The notes under the pieces are model-generated. The model was given only the letters and a program-made list of their open reading frames with translations. It ran no database searches and was not told the DNA's origin. DNA of 64,000 nt from Luzula sylvatica (Eukaryota > Streptophyta > Magnoliopsida > Poales > Juncaceae), in contig OX326960.1 of assembly GCA_946800325.1 (NCBI GenBank), positions 18,214,893 to 18,278,892 on the forward strand. Reading direction: 5' to 3'. A program made the translations under genes and the position numbers. Of the stretch, positions 43,305 to 54,244 are shown one piece after another (position 1 is the stretch's first letter; every line of letters begins with the position of its first letter).

Positions 43305-43981
43305 CGCCAGTGACACTTGCGGGACGCCTAATTTGTAAGTGATTTCCACAATCTTCCTTCTCGTTGAGGTTTTTCTTAACCCTTGTTTTGAAAGATTCTT
43401 CAATGGACCCATCTTCTATTACGTTCTTTTTATAATTCTCAATTTGCGGCCATCCATAACGAATTTCATGTTTGACGATCCTCTTTAGATATGTTGAGAC
43501 AAAGTTGTATGTACGTTTAATTATTTGTTCCAAACCGTTATTGAGTAAGAACAATGAAGTAGTAAGTGATCTCTGTTTTTATTTTCTCGTTTGCATAGGT
43601 ACGCATACGGGTGTGTGTGTGGCCATCCCATATTAATTAGGATATCTGCCGTATTGAGCTTATTAAAAGATGCCACACAATGAAAAAAAATCTCATCTTC
43701 ATCTTCAATGGGGTTCTTGTTTTCCATATTATACAAGGTTTCTATAGCGTGTATGTTGATTTGGAGGTATATCTATTCGAATTTCTCATTTCCAAATCAC
43801 TGGACTTTTCCCTCCCGGTTTAGAGGTCGAGATGTCGCATAATGGTATTAATTTCTTAAGGTATTTAAGAAAAGGCGAGGTCAAGACATTAGACATGGTC
43901 GAAATTTCTTTTATTTCCATTACCCTATATAAGATGTCTAGGTCCTTAGTCCACAAGTTGTCGGGGTTTGCTATTTAATTT
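43305..43981 (-). mobile_element. LINE ORF2 distal part incl. zf-RVT, left of element C
   Basis: Minus-strand reading includes NMGWPHTHPYAYLCKRENKN then HLLLHCSYSITVWNK, the zf-RVT zinc-binding signature (one Cys replaced). The upstream part near 43,900-43,975 also reads as LINE ORF2 and continues, with a frameshift, the sequence right of element C (49,925-50,147). Frameshifted and dead. Confidence 0.7.
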
Positions 43982-44992
43982 TGAAAGAAATACAGTTTCG
44001 GATCAACCGTAAAAGTGTACACAAGGATAAACGAATGTAGTCGTACATTCGTGGCCATAACTTTCAGTAGGAAAATCCGATTTGAATGGTTCAAATTAGG
44101 TTAGATAGATAATTAGATTATCTATAACCTTCATGTAGAAATATATTTTATATGAACGAATTATCAGTGTCGTTTATGTGAAATACCGAAAGGGTGCAAC
44201 AGTATGACATACAGTTAGTAAAACAGTCATAACTTTTGCATACGAACTCCAATTGGGCTGGGCCAAATTGGGTTGTGTAGATAATGAGATTATCTACAAC
44301 TTTCATGTTGGTTTATTTTCTGTCAAAGAAATTTATCAATTTCGTCTGGACAGAATACTGACCAGGTTCATGCAGTTTTCTGTGTGAAAGGGTGTATATT
44401 GGATATAAATGCCTTTTGGCTAATCCTGATCCTATTAGGTATAAATAAGATACTTTCTCTCTCCGAACTATGCAATTCTAATCAGTTCATTCTGCCAAAG
44501 AAACTAAGAAAAAGAGCAAATTCAGATTTGATCTTTCGTGAGTGAAAATGTGCGAAGAGAGAGAGTGATAGAGAATCGATTAGATCGAGCAAGTTCGCCG
44601 GTGCATCGTCTAGGCAGGTGCATCCGCGACCGACATCTTACGAATCACCGTGGATACAAGTAGAGGAGTGACGTTTGTGACTCTTCGATTGTGATCGACT
44701 CGAGTAAGAAAGACGGTGTTCACGCTTGGACGCACGAAGACGAAGTCGAGTGAACCGGCGTAGCAAACGATTGGTGAAGGACGCGTGGTGTGGGACGCGC
44801 GGATTGTCACCAACGTGACAGGAAATAGAAGGCGGCGATCAACCCTTCGTGTGCCATCAATTTGGCACTGGTATAGATCTATCCTTCTAATTGCATCGTA
44901 CCCTCGAAGTCGTGGCGTGATCTCGGGAATCGGGGAATCGGACCGGGCCTTCATTCCGCTGCGCGGGCCCGGGGTCGAGGATATTCCCAACA
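43982..44992 (+). repeat. 5' LTR of element C (1,011 bp)
   Basis: Begins tgaaagaaat and ends attcccaaca. TATAAATA lies at 44,440-44,447. Upstream, two diverged copies of a segment of about 175 bp ('ataactttt..' through 'attatct(a/c)taac..ttcatg', at about 44,057 and 44,229) form an internal U3 duplication. Confidence 0.9.
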
Positions 44993-44993
44993 G

Positions 44994-45005
44994 TGGTATC
45001 AGAGC
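44994..45005 (+). other. Primer-binding site of element C (tRNA-iMet)
   Basis: tggtatcagagc, one base after the 5' LTR, complementary to initiator tRNA-Met. Confidence 0.93.
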
Positions 45006-45252
45006 GATCGCCATCGATTCGAGGGTCGAATCATAGTCGTATATTAGATATACGCACGGGTTATCAAAGTTCGTACCCGTTTGCATGATGTTACATACTT
45101 AGATTGTCAAATTCCATTAAAATCACAAGTGAAATTCGCTAGAGATCGATCAATAGTTGATTGAGAGTATCTAGGAATGATCGTGAAAAGGTTTCATGAT
45201 TGATCGTTTTGGAAACGAGCGAAAACAGGCTGAACAACGCAAAAATCGCATA

Positions 45253-45290
45253 GTCCGTTGTAACGGACTGGTTAGTCCGTTGCAACGGAC
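45253..45290. repeat. Paired CGTT-RY-AACG palindromes in the element C leader
   Basis: Two palindromes, gtccgttgtaacggac and gtccgttgcaacggac, separated by a tggtta spacer. This is the same composite arrangement as in element B (17,771-17,808 and 20,714-20,750), although the two elements are otherwise unrelated in LTR and leader. Confidence 0.9.
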
Positions 45291-45573
45291 ACTATATTGG
45301 ATACAGTCCATCACCGAAATCCTATAAAGGTTCAAGAGTCGCATTGGATGCAATTGGATATAATCCTACCTAAATAACGGGATCCCACCCGATAGGCTAA
45401 AGTCACTTGTGGGAGGAACGGAAATATGGATCTTGAGTGTTATGGACTTGGAGTCCAGTATCGGTATGAGGGTTATCGATTCGATAAAATAACGCTATCA
45501 TATAATCATCATATAAGCCCTATAAGATAAGTACGTAACGTTAGTAATCAATCTTTTACTTCATTTGTAGATC

Positions 45574-48500
45574 ATGTCTTCTAGTAACACCAACACCTTA
45601 TCGATTAGATCGGTATTAGAAAAGGAAAAGCTAGTGGGTCGGAACTACTTAGACTGGCACCGAAACCTGAGAATAGTTCTCAGGCAAGAGGGCAAGAGTC
45701 ACGTATTGGATACGGAACTAGTAGAACCGGGCCCCGATGCTACGGCCGATGAAAAGGCCGCATTTGAGAAACTTAAGAAGGACTCGAATGATGTTACGTG
45801 CCTCATGTTGGCATGTATGGACGCTAGTCTTCAAAAGCAGTTTGAGGACTCGGATGCGCACATAATAGACGTTGTGCTCAAGGAAATGTTCCAAGAGCAG
45901 GAGCGTATTGAACGGTTCAGTACGCTCAAGGAGTTAGTAAACTGCAAGATGCCTTCGGGGTCTTCGGTGAGTACTCACGTTTTGAAGGTGCAAGCTCTCA
46001 TAGACCGTCTTGAGAAGCTAGGAGAGAAATTGTCGAAGATTATGCAACAAGATTTGATCTTGTGTGCACTTCCTCCAATGTTTTCTTCGTTCGTGACTAA
46101 CTATCACATGCATTCGATGGATAAGACGATCCCTGAGCTTCACGGAATGCTCAAGAATTTTGAATCGGAGATGTTGAAGTCGTCCGGAGAGAACAGGACA
46201 AGAGTTGCCGGAAATGTTCTCACAATTCAGAATAAGGATCGTAAGAGATCAAAGTCCAAGGGCGGTTCGGCTAAGAAACGTTCGAAGCCGGATAAAAAGG
46301 GAAAGGAGAAATCCAAGGATGAGACGTGCTTTCATTGTCACAAGGCTGGACATTGGAAGCGCGATTGCAAGTCTTACCTCGAGGAGGTGAAGAAGGGCAA
46401 GACGGTTTCAGCGACCGGCCTCTCAGGTATTAACGTTATTGAAGTTAATATTTCAACTATGACTAATTGGGTATTGGATACCGGTTGTGGGACTCATATT
46501 TGTCGAAATATGCAGGTTCTTCAAAATAGTCGAAGGTTGGAAAAGGGCGAAGTCGATCTACGCGTCGGGAATGGAGCAAGAGTTGCTGCGTTTGCCGTAG
46601 GCTTAGTTAATTTGACTTTGCCTAGTGGACTTATTTTAGTACTAAATAATTGTTATTATGTACCAACGTTATGTAAGAACATAATAAGTGTGTCGAAACT
46701 GGCCAATGATGGCTATGAATTCGTTATTAGGAATAATGAGTTTTCGATATGTAAGGATTCTATTATCTATGGAAATGTTCTGTTAGAAAATGGTCTTTAT
46801 GTGTTGGATTTTGATCACGGAAATAATAAGTCCATATATAACGTTAATGCGAAAAGGATTAAACCTAAAGTTGATAATCGGACTTTCTTTTGGCATTGTC
46901 GTCTCGGTCATGTGAATGAGAAACGCATTGCTAGACTCCATAAAGATGGAATGCTAGACTCATTTGAATTGGATTCATTTGGGAATTGCGAATCTTGTTT
47001 ACTTGGCAAGATGATTAAAGCGCCGTTCTCCAAGGTCGGAGAGCGGTCCAACGATCTATTGGAACTCATACATTCCGATGTGTGTGGACCGATGATCATC
47101 GAGGCAAGAGGAGGCTATCGATACTTTGTTACGTTTACGGACGATCATAGTAGATATGGATATATCTATTTGATGCGTACTAAAGCGGAGACCTTTGAAA
47201 AGTTCAAAGGGTTTCAAAACGAAGTTGAAAATCAGCTTGGCAAGAAAATTAAAGCCATTCGATCGGATCGAGGTGGGGAATATTTGAGCTATGAGTTTGA
47301 AGATCATCTAAAAGATTGTGGAATAGTTCCACAATGGACTCCGGCAGGAACGCCACAATGGAATGGCGTGTCCGAGAGGAGGAATCGGACCTTGTTGGAC
47401 ATGGTTCGATCTATGATGAGTCAAAATTCCCTTCCAAAATCGTTTTGGGGATATGCCCTAGAGACAGCGGTTTACTTATTAAACCGCATACCTTCTAAAT
47501 CGGTACCTAAGACACCATATGAGATATGGACCGGAAAAGTTCCGAAGTTGTCTTATGTTAAGATTTGGGGATGTGAGGCTTATGTTCGAAAATTATTATC
47601 GGACAAGCTCGATCCCAAGTCTGAAAAATGTTTATTTGTAGGGTATCCCAAGGAAACAATGAGGTATTATTTCTATAATCCCGTCGAAAATAAAGTTTTC
47701 GTAGCTCGAAGAGGAGTCTTTCTTGAGGAGGACTTTATCTCTAGGCGAGTGAATGGGATTGAAATAGATCTCGAAGAAATTCGAGACCCGCAAACGAATG
47801 TTGAACCGATGAACGTTGATCCGGTTTCCTCAAATGTTGAGGATCCGGAGTCAAGTGCACAAGGCGCAGTTCGTAGATCGGGTAGGATTCGTCAAGAGCC
47901 TATACGATATGGTTTTATCGTGGCAAATGACGATGAAGTCGAATTCATAGATGATGAACCGACATCTTATCGCGAGGCTATGAAAAGCGAGGATTCCGAT
48001 AAGTGGCAATCTGCCATGAAATCCGAGATTCAATCCATGTACGATAATCAAGTTTGGAACTTGATTGATCCACCTCCCGGGGTTAAACCAGTGGGATGTA
48101 AGTGGGTCTTCAAGAAGAAGACCGACATGGATGGGAATGTGAACACTTATAAGGCAAGGCTTGTGGCGAAAGGTTTCAAACAAATTCATGGTGTCGACTA
48201 TGAAGAAACGTTTTCCCCAGTAGCTATGCTTAAATCAATACGGATCTTACTTGCTATCTCTGCGTATTATGACTACGAGATTTGGCAAATGGATGTCAAA
48301 ACCGCATTCCTTAACGGGAATTTAGAAGAGGATGTGTACATGACACAGCCCGAGGGTTTTGTCGATTCAAAGAGTCCGGATAAAGTGTGCAAGTTGCAAC
48401 GATCCATTTATGGATTGAAGCAAGCTTCTCGGAGTTGGAATATATGTTTCGATGAAGTTATACGAGAATATAATTTCGTGAAAAACGTAGAAGAACCTTG

Positions 48501-48978
48501 TGTATACAAGAAGGTTAGTGGGAGCCGTGTAGTATTTCTTGTACTATATGTAGACGACATTTTGATCATAGGAAACGACATTCCGATGCTTACGGATGTT
48601 AAGAAGTATTTGAATACTCGTTTCGCTATGAAAGATTTGGGCGAGGCCGCCTATATATTAGGCGTGAGGATTTATAGAGATAGATCCAAGAAGTTACTCG
48701 GCTTGAGTCAAAGCACGTACATCGACAAAGTGTTGAAACGGTTTTCAATGCAAAATTCGAAGAAAGGACTTCTTCCAATGTCGAGTGGCATATCGTATTC
48801 TAAAGCTCAATGTCCGACATCGAGCGAAGATAAGAATGCGATGAGTATTGTTCCATACGCTTCGGCGGTTGGATCAATTATGTATGCCATGATTTGTACG
48901 CGCCCCGATATGTCGTATGCATTGAGCGTCGTTTCGCGTTACCAATCTAATCCAGGGGATATGCATTCGTGGCCATAA
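45574..48978 (+). CDS. Element C Gag-Pol polyprotein, truncated in RNase H
   Basis: 1,134 codons in one frame. Gag (residues 1-290) has the copia gag pattern, a Lys-rich linker and an intact zinc knuckle, [14 protein letters not shown] (252-265). Then come protease [12 protein letters not shown] (near 299), integrase WHCRLGH (near 440) with DDE residues in [18 protein letters not shown] and NGVSERRNR, and copia RT with [10 protein letters not shown] (near 992). The frame then runs through ...[11 protein letters not shown] and directly into LTR sequence, ending after two foreign residues; RNase H is missing. The Pol product would therefore lack an essential domain. Confidence 0.92.
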   Translation: MSSSNTNTLSIRSVLEKEKLVGRNYLDWHRNLRIVLRQEGKSHVLDTELVEPGPDATADEKAAFEKLKKDSNDVTCLMLACMDASLQKQFEDSDAHIIDVVLKEMFQEQERIERFSTLKELVNCKMPSGSSVSTHVLKVQALIDRLEKLGEKLSKIMQQDLILCALPPMFSSFVTNYHMHSMDKTIPELHGMLKNFESEMLKSSGENRTRVAGNVLTIQNKDRKRSKSKGGSAKKRSKPDKKGKEKSKDETCFHCHKAGHWKRDCKSYLEEVKKGKTVSATGLSGINVIEVNISTMTNWVLDTGCGTHICRNMQVLQNSRRLEKGEVDLRVGNGARVAAFAVGLVNLTLPSGLILVLNNCYYVPTLCKNIISVSKLANDGYEFVIRNNEFSICKDSIIYGNVLLENGLYVLDFDHGNNKSIYNVNAKRIKPKVDNRTFFWHCRLGHVNEKRIARLHKDGMLDSFELDSFGNCESCLLGKMIKAPFSKVGERSNDLLELIHSDVCGPMIIEARGGYRYFVTFTDDHSRYGYIYLMRTKAETFEKFKGFQNEVENQLGKKIKAIRSDRGGEYLSYEFEDHLKDCGIVPQWTPAGTPQWNGVSERRNRTLLDMVRSMMSQNSLPKSFWGYALETAVYLLNRIPSKSVPKTPYEIWTGKVPKLSYVKIWGCEAYVRKLLSDKLDPKSEKCLFVGYPKETMRYYFYNPVENKVFVARRGVFLEEDFISRRVNGIEIDLEEIRDPQTNVEPMNVDPVSSNVEDPESSAQGAVRRSGRIRQEPIRYGFIVANDDEVEFIDDEPTSYREAMKSEDSDKWQSAMKSEIQSMYDNQVWNLIDPPPGVKPVGCKWVFKKKTDMDGNVNTYKARLVAKGFKQIHGVDYEETFSPVAMLKSIRILLAISAYYDYEIWQMDVKTAFLNGNLEEDVYMTQPEGFVDSKSPDKVCKLQRSIYGLKQASRSWNICFDEVIREYNFVKNVEEPCVYKKVSGSRVVFLVLYVDDILIIGNDIPMLTDVKKYLNTRFAMKDLGEAAYILGVRIYRDRSKKLLGLSQSTYIDKVLKRFSMQNSKKGLLPMSSGISYSKAQCPTSSEDKNAMSIVPYASAVGSIMYAMICTRPDMSYALSVVSRYQSNPGDMHSWP

Positions 48979-49924
48979 CTTTCAGTAGGAAAATCCGATT
49001 TGAATGGTTCAAATTGGGTTAGATAGATAATTAGATTATCTATAACCTTAATGTAGAAATATATTTCATATGAACGAAGTATCAGTGTCGTTTATGTGAA
49101 ATACCGAAAGGGTGCAACAGTATAACATACAGTTAGTAACATATAGTTAGTAAAATAGTCATAACTTTTGCATACGAACTCCAATTGGGCTGGGCCAAAT
49201 TGGGTTGTGTAGATAATGAGATTATCTACAACGTTCATGTTGGTTGATTTTCTGTCAGAGAAATTTATAAATTTCGTCTGGACAGAATACTGACCAGGTT
49301 CATGCAGTTTTCTGTGTGAAAGGGTGTATACTGGATATACATGCCTTTTGGCTAATCCTGATCCTATTAGGTATAAATAGGATACTTTCTCTCTCCGAAC
49401 TATGCAATTCTAATCAGTTCATTCTGCCAAAGAAACTAAGAAAAAGAGCAAATTCAGATTTGATCTTTCGTGAGTGAAAAGGTGCGAAGAGAGAGAGTGA
49501 TAGAGAATCGATTAGATCGAGCAAGTTCGCCGGTGCATCGTCTAGGCAGGTGCATCCGCGACCGACGTCTTATGAATCACCGTGGATACAAGTAGAGGAG
49601 TGACGTTTGTGACTCTTCGATTGTGATCGACTCGAGTAAGAAAGACGGTGTTCACGCTTGGACGCACGAAGACGAAGTCGAGTGAACCGGCGTAGCAAAC
49701 GATTGGTGAAGGACGCGTGGTGTGGGACGCGCGGATTGTCACCAACGTGACAGGAAATAGAAGGCGGCAATCAACCCTTCGTGTGCCATCAATTTGGCAC
49801 TGGTATAGATCTATCCTTCTAATTGCATCGTACCCTCGAAGTCGTGGCGTGATCTCGGGAATCGGGGAATCGGACCGGGCCTTCATTCCACTGCGCGGGC
49901 CCGGGGTCGAGGATATTCCCAACA
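48964..49924 (+). repeat. 3' LTR of element C, 5'-truncated (961 bp)
   Basis: Aligned to 44,046-44,992, so the first 64 bp of the LTR are gone. TATAAATA lies at 49,372-49,379. It carries a 14-bp insertion duplicating 'acatacagttagta' near 49,130-49,155. Ends ...attcccaaca, then the target duplication aattt. Confidence 0.9.
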
Positions 49925-50147
49925 AATTTCCATAAGAATTTTTGTAGGAGATCGTCATTCATAGTTTGTAAATGTAAAATTCCTAAACCTCCATTTTCCT
50001 TTGGTAGACAAACGGTGTCCCAATTAGTTAGACTCTTACCATTTTGATGATATTCTTTTCCGGACCATAGCAAAGCACCCATTAATTTTTCAATTTGTTG
50101 TGTTACCCACGCGGATAGTTTTCAAGTTTGCATAAGATAGGTCGGAA
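49925..50147 (-). mobile_element. LINE ORF2 fragment, right of element C
   Basis: Minus-strand reading includes VTQQIEKLMGALLWSG, NWDTVCLPKENGGLGI and LLQKFLWKF, the conserved stretch between reverse transcriptase and zf-RVT in plant LINEs. One in-frame stop lies near the upstream end. It is cut at about 50,147 by satellite DNA. Confidence 0.8.
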
Positions 50148-53100
50148 TTGGAGTTTTTTTTAGGAAAAAAATCAAAAATAAGTATTTTGTTCGTTTTAGA
50201 CATGATTTTTTGAATTTATTAGAAAAAAATGATAATTAATATTTTTGAAGGTGCTTCAATTTAGACATTCTTTTCATCTTTTTTAAACAAAAATAATAGA
50301 AATTCGCATGTGTTAGTCTTCGATTTTGGAGGTTTTTGAGAAAAACATGAAAATTAAGTATTTTGGTTCATTTTAGACATCAATTTTGATATTTATTAGA
50401 AAAATAGGATAATTAATATTTTTGAATGTGTTAGACTTTATTTTTTGCATTTTTTCAAATTGTTTGAACCAAAAATATAGAACTTCGCATGTGTAGTCTT
50501 TCATTTTTGAGTTTTTTTGAGGAAAACATGAAAATTAAGTTTTTTGTTCGTTTTAGACATGAATTTTGGAATTTATTAAAAAATATGGTAATTGATATTT
50601 TTGAAGGTGTGTTAGACTCCACTTTTGGCATTCTTTTCACCTTTTTTAACAAAAAGAATAGAAATTCGCATGTGTTAGTCCTGGATTTTGGAGTTTTTTG
50701 AGTAAAACATGAAAATTAAGTTTTTTGTTCATTTTAGACATCAATTTTGATATTCACTTCAAATAATGATAATTGATATTTTTGAAAGTGTGTGACTCCA
50801 CTTTTTGCAGTTTTTTTTCAAATTGTTTGAAAAAAAATAGAAATTCGCATGTGCTGACCTTTCATTATGGAGTTTTTTTAGGAAAACATGAAAATTAAGT
50901 ATTTTGTTAATTTTAGACATGAATTTTGGAATTTATTAGAAAAATATGATAATTGATATTTTTGAAGGTGTTAGACTATACTGTTGGCATTTTGTTCAAC
51001 TTTTTAAACAAAAAGAATAGAAATTCGCATATGTTAGTCTTTGATTTTGGAGTTTTTTTAGTAAAACATGGAAATTAAGGAGTTTTTTTCTTTTTAATCA
51101 TCAATTTTGACATTTATTAGAAAAAATGATAATTGATATTTTTGAAGGTTAGACTTCACTTTTTGCATTTTTGTTAAATTGTTTGAGCAAACAAAATAGA
51201 AATTCGCATGTGTTAGTCTTTCATTTTTGAGTAAAACATGAAAATTAAGTATTCTGTTCATTTTAGACATGAATTTTGGATTTTATTAGAAAAAATGATA
51301 ATTGATATTTTCGAAGGTGGACTTCACTTTTGGCACTCTTTGACCTTTTTTAAACAAAAAGAATAGAAATTCGCATGTGTTAGTCATCAATTTTGGAGTT
51401 TTTTGAGTAAAACATGAAAATTAAGTATTTTGCTCATTTTAGACATCAATGATATTTATTAGAAAAATATGATAATTAATATTTTTGAAGGTGTTAGACT
51501 TCACTTTTTTCATTTTTTCGAATTGTTTGAACAAAAAAAATTGAAATTCGCATGTGTAGTCTTTCATTTCGGACTGTTTTTTAGGAAAACATGAAAATTA
51601 AGTATTTTATTCGTTTTAGACATGAATTTTGGAATTTATTAGAAAAATATGATAATTGATATTTTTGAAGGTGTTAGATTTCACTTTCGACATTATTTTC
51701 AAAAAATTAACAAAAAGAATAGAAATTCGCACGTGTTAGTCTTCGATTTTGGAGTTTTTTGAGTAAAACATGAAAATTAAGTATTTTATTCATTTTAGAT
51801 ATCAATTTTGATATTGATAAGAAAAATATGATAATTAATTTTTTTGAAGGTGTTAGACTTCATTTTTTGCATTTTTTCAAATTGTTTGAACAAAAAATGG
51901 AAATTCGCATGTGTTAGTCTTTCATTTTGGAGTTTTTTTTGAGAAAAAACATGAAAATTAAGTATTTTGTTCGTTTTAGACATGAATTTTGGATTTTATT
52001 AGAAAAAAATTATAATTGATATTTTTGAAGGTGATAAGACTTCACATTTTGAATTTTTTTCAAATTGTTTGAACAAAAAAAATAGAAATTCGCATGTGTA
52101 GTCTTTCATTTTGGAGTTTTTTTAGGAAAACATGAAAATTAAGTATTTTATTCGTTTTAGACATGTATTTGAAATTTATTAGAAAAATATGATAATTGAT
52201 ATTTTTGATGGTGTTAGACTTCACTTTTGACATTCTTTTCACCTTTTTTAACAAAAAGAATAGAAATTCGCATGTGTTAGTCTTCGGTTTTGGAGTTTTT
52301 TTAAGGTAAAACATGAAAATTAAGTATTTTGTTCATTTTAGACATAAATTTTTATATTTTTTAGAAAAATATGATAATTAATATTTTTGAAGGTGTTAAG
52401 ACTTCACTTTTTGCATTTTTTCAAATTGTTTGAACAAAAAAAAAAGAAATTCGCATGTGTAGTCTTTCATTTTGGAGTTTTTTTAGGAAAACATGAAAAT
52501 TAAGTATTTTATTCGTTTTAGATATGAATTTTCGAATTTATTAGAAAAATATGATAATTGATATTTTTGAAGGTGTTAGACTTCACTTTTGGCGTTCTTT
52601 TCTACTTTTTTAACAAAAAGAATATAAATTCGCATGTGTTAATCTTCGATTTTGGTGTTTTTTGAGTAAAACATGAAAATTAAGTATTTTGTTCATTTTA
52701 GACATCAATTTTGATATTCACTTGAAAAAATGATAATTGATATTTTTGACGGTAGACTTCACTTTTTGCATTTTTTTCAAATTGTTTGAAAATAAAATAG
52801 AAATTCGCATGTGTTGGCCTTTCATTATGGAGTTTTTTTAGGAAAACATGAAAATTAAGTACTTTGTTAGTTTTAGACATGAATTTTGGAATTTATTAGA
52901 AAAATATGATAATTGATATTTTTGAAGGTGTTAGACAACACTTTTGGCATTCTCTTCAACTTTTTTAACAAAAAGAACATAAATTCGCATATGTCAGTCT
53001 TCGATTTTGGAGTTTTTTGAGTAAAACATGAAAATTAAGTATTTTGGTCATTTTAGATATCAACTTTGATATTCACTTGAAAAAAATGATAACTGATATT

Positions 53101-54240
53101 TTTGAAGGTATTAGACATCACTTTTTGAATTTTTTTTCAAATTGTTTGAAACAAAAATAGAATTTCGCATGTTAGCCTTTCATTATGGAGTTTTTTGGAC
53201 GAAAACATGAAAATTTAGAATTTTGTTCATTTTAGATATGAATTTTGGAATTTATTATAAAAATATGATAATTGATATTTTTTGAAGGTGTTAGACTACA
53301 CTTTTGGCATTCTGTTCAACTTTTTTAACAAAAAGAATAGTAATTCGCATATGTTAGTCTTCGATTTTGGAGTTTTTTTTAGTAAAACATGGAAATTAAG
53401 TAATTTTTTTCTTTTTAGACATCAATTTTGACATTTATTAGAAAAAAAAAATAATTGATATTTTTGAAGGTGCTAGACTTCACTTTTTGCATATTTTTTT
53501 CAAATTGTTTGAACAAAAAAAAATATATTCGCATGTGTCAGTTTTTCATTTTGGAGTTTTTTTGAGGAAAACATAAAAATTAAGTATTTTGTTCGTTTTA
53601 GACATGAATTTTGGATTTTATTGGAAAAAATGATAATTGATATTTTTGAAGGTGAAAGACTTTACTTTTGGCATTCTTTCCACCTTTTTTAAACAAAAAT
53701 AATAGAAACTCGCATGTGTTAGTCTTCGATTTTGGAGTTTTTGGAGTAAAACAAGAAAATTAAGTATTTTGTTCATTTTAGACATCAATTTTGATATTTA
53801 TTAGAAAAATATGATAATTAATATTTTTGAAGTTGTTAGACTTCAATTTTTGCATTTTTTCAAATTGTTTGAACAAAAAAAATAAAAATTTGCATGTGTA
53901 GTCTTTCATTTTGGAGTTTTTTTTAGGAAAACATGAAAATTAAGTATTTTATTCATTTTAGACATAAATTTTGGAATTTATTAGAAAAATATGATAATTG
54001 ATATTTTTGAAGGTGTTAGAATTCACTTTTCTCATTCTTTTGAAATTTTTTTAACAAAAAGAATAGATATTCACATGTGTTAGTTTTCGATTTTGGAGTT
54101 TTTTTGAGTAAAACATGAAAGTTAAGTATTTTGTTCATTGTAGACATCAATTTTGATATTTATTAAAAAATATGATAATTAATATTTTTGAAGGTGTTAG
54201 ACTTCACTTTTTTGCATTTTTTCAAATTGTTTGAATAAAA
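50148..54240. repeat. Satellite 1: about 22 tandem units of ~179 bp (A/B dimers)
   Basis: The phrase 'aaacatgaaaattaag' recurs about every 179 bp (range 173-185) from about 50,340 to 54,110. Two variants alternate: one with 'gacatgaattttggaattta', the other with 'gacatcaattttgatattta', giving a ~359-bp higher-order dimer. The register breaks once, near 51,945-52,130, where two 'gaattttgg'-type units are adjacent. AT-rich; no genes. Short ORFs inside are chance. Confidence 0.93.
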
Positions 54241-54244
54241 AAAA

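Larger units (their letters stand above)
43982..49924 (+). mobile_element. Copia element C (Ty1/copia), 3'-deleted, inserted in a LINE
   Basis: Left LTR 43,982-44,992; right LTR remnant 48,964-49,924; target duplication aattt (43,977-43,981 and 49,925-49,929). A tRNA-iMet primer-binding site (44,994-45,005), a leader and a Gag-Pol ORF follow the left LTR. The distal RNase H region, the PPT and the first 64 bp of the right LTR are deleted. The LTRs differ at about 18 positions plus a 14-bp indel over 947 bp (about 2%), so it is older than A and B. Confidence 0.92.

Noticed and set aside
44610..45086. 158-aa minus-strand ORF, repeated at 49,542-49,958
   Set aside because: It lies in both LTR copies of element C, antisense to the leader; a chance open frame.
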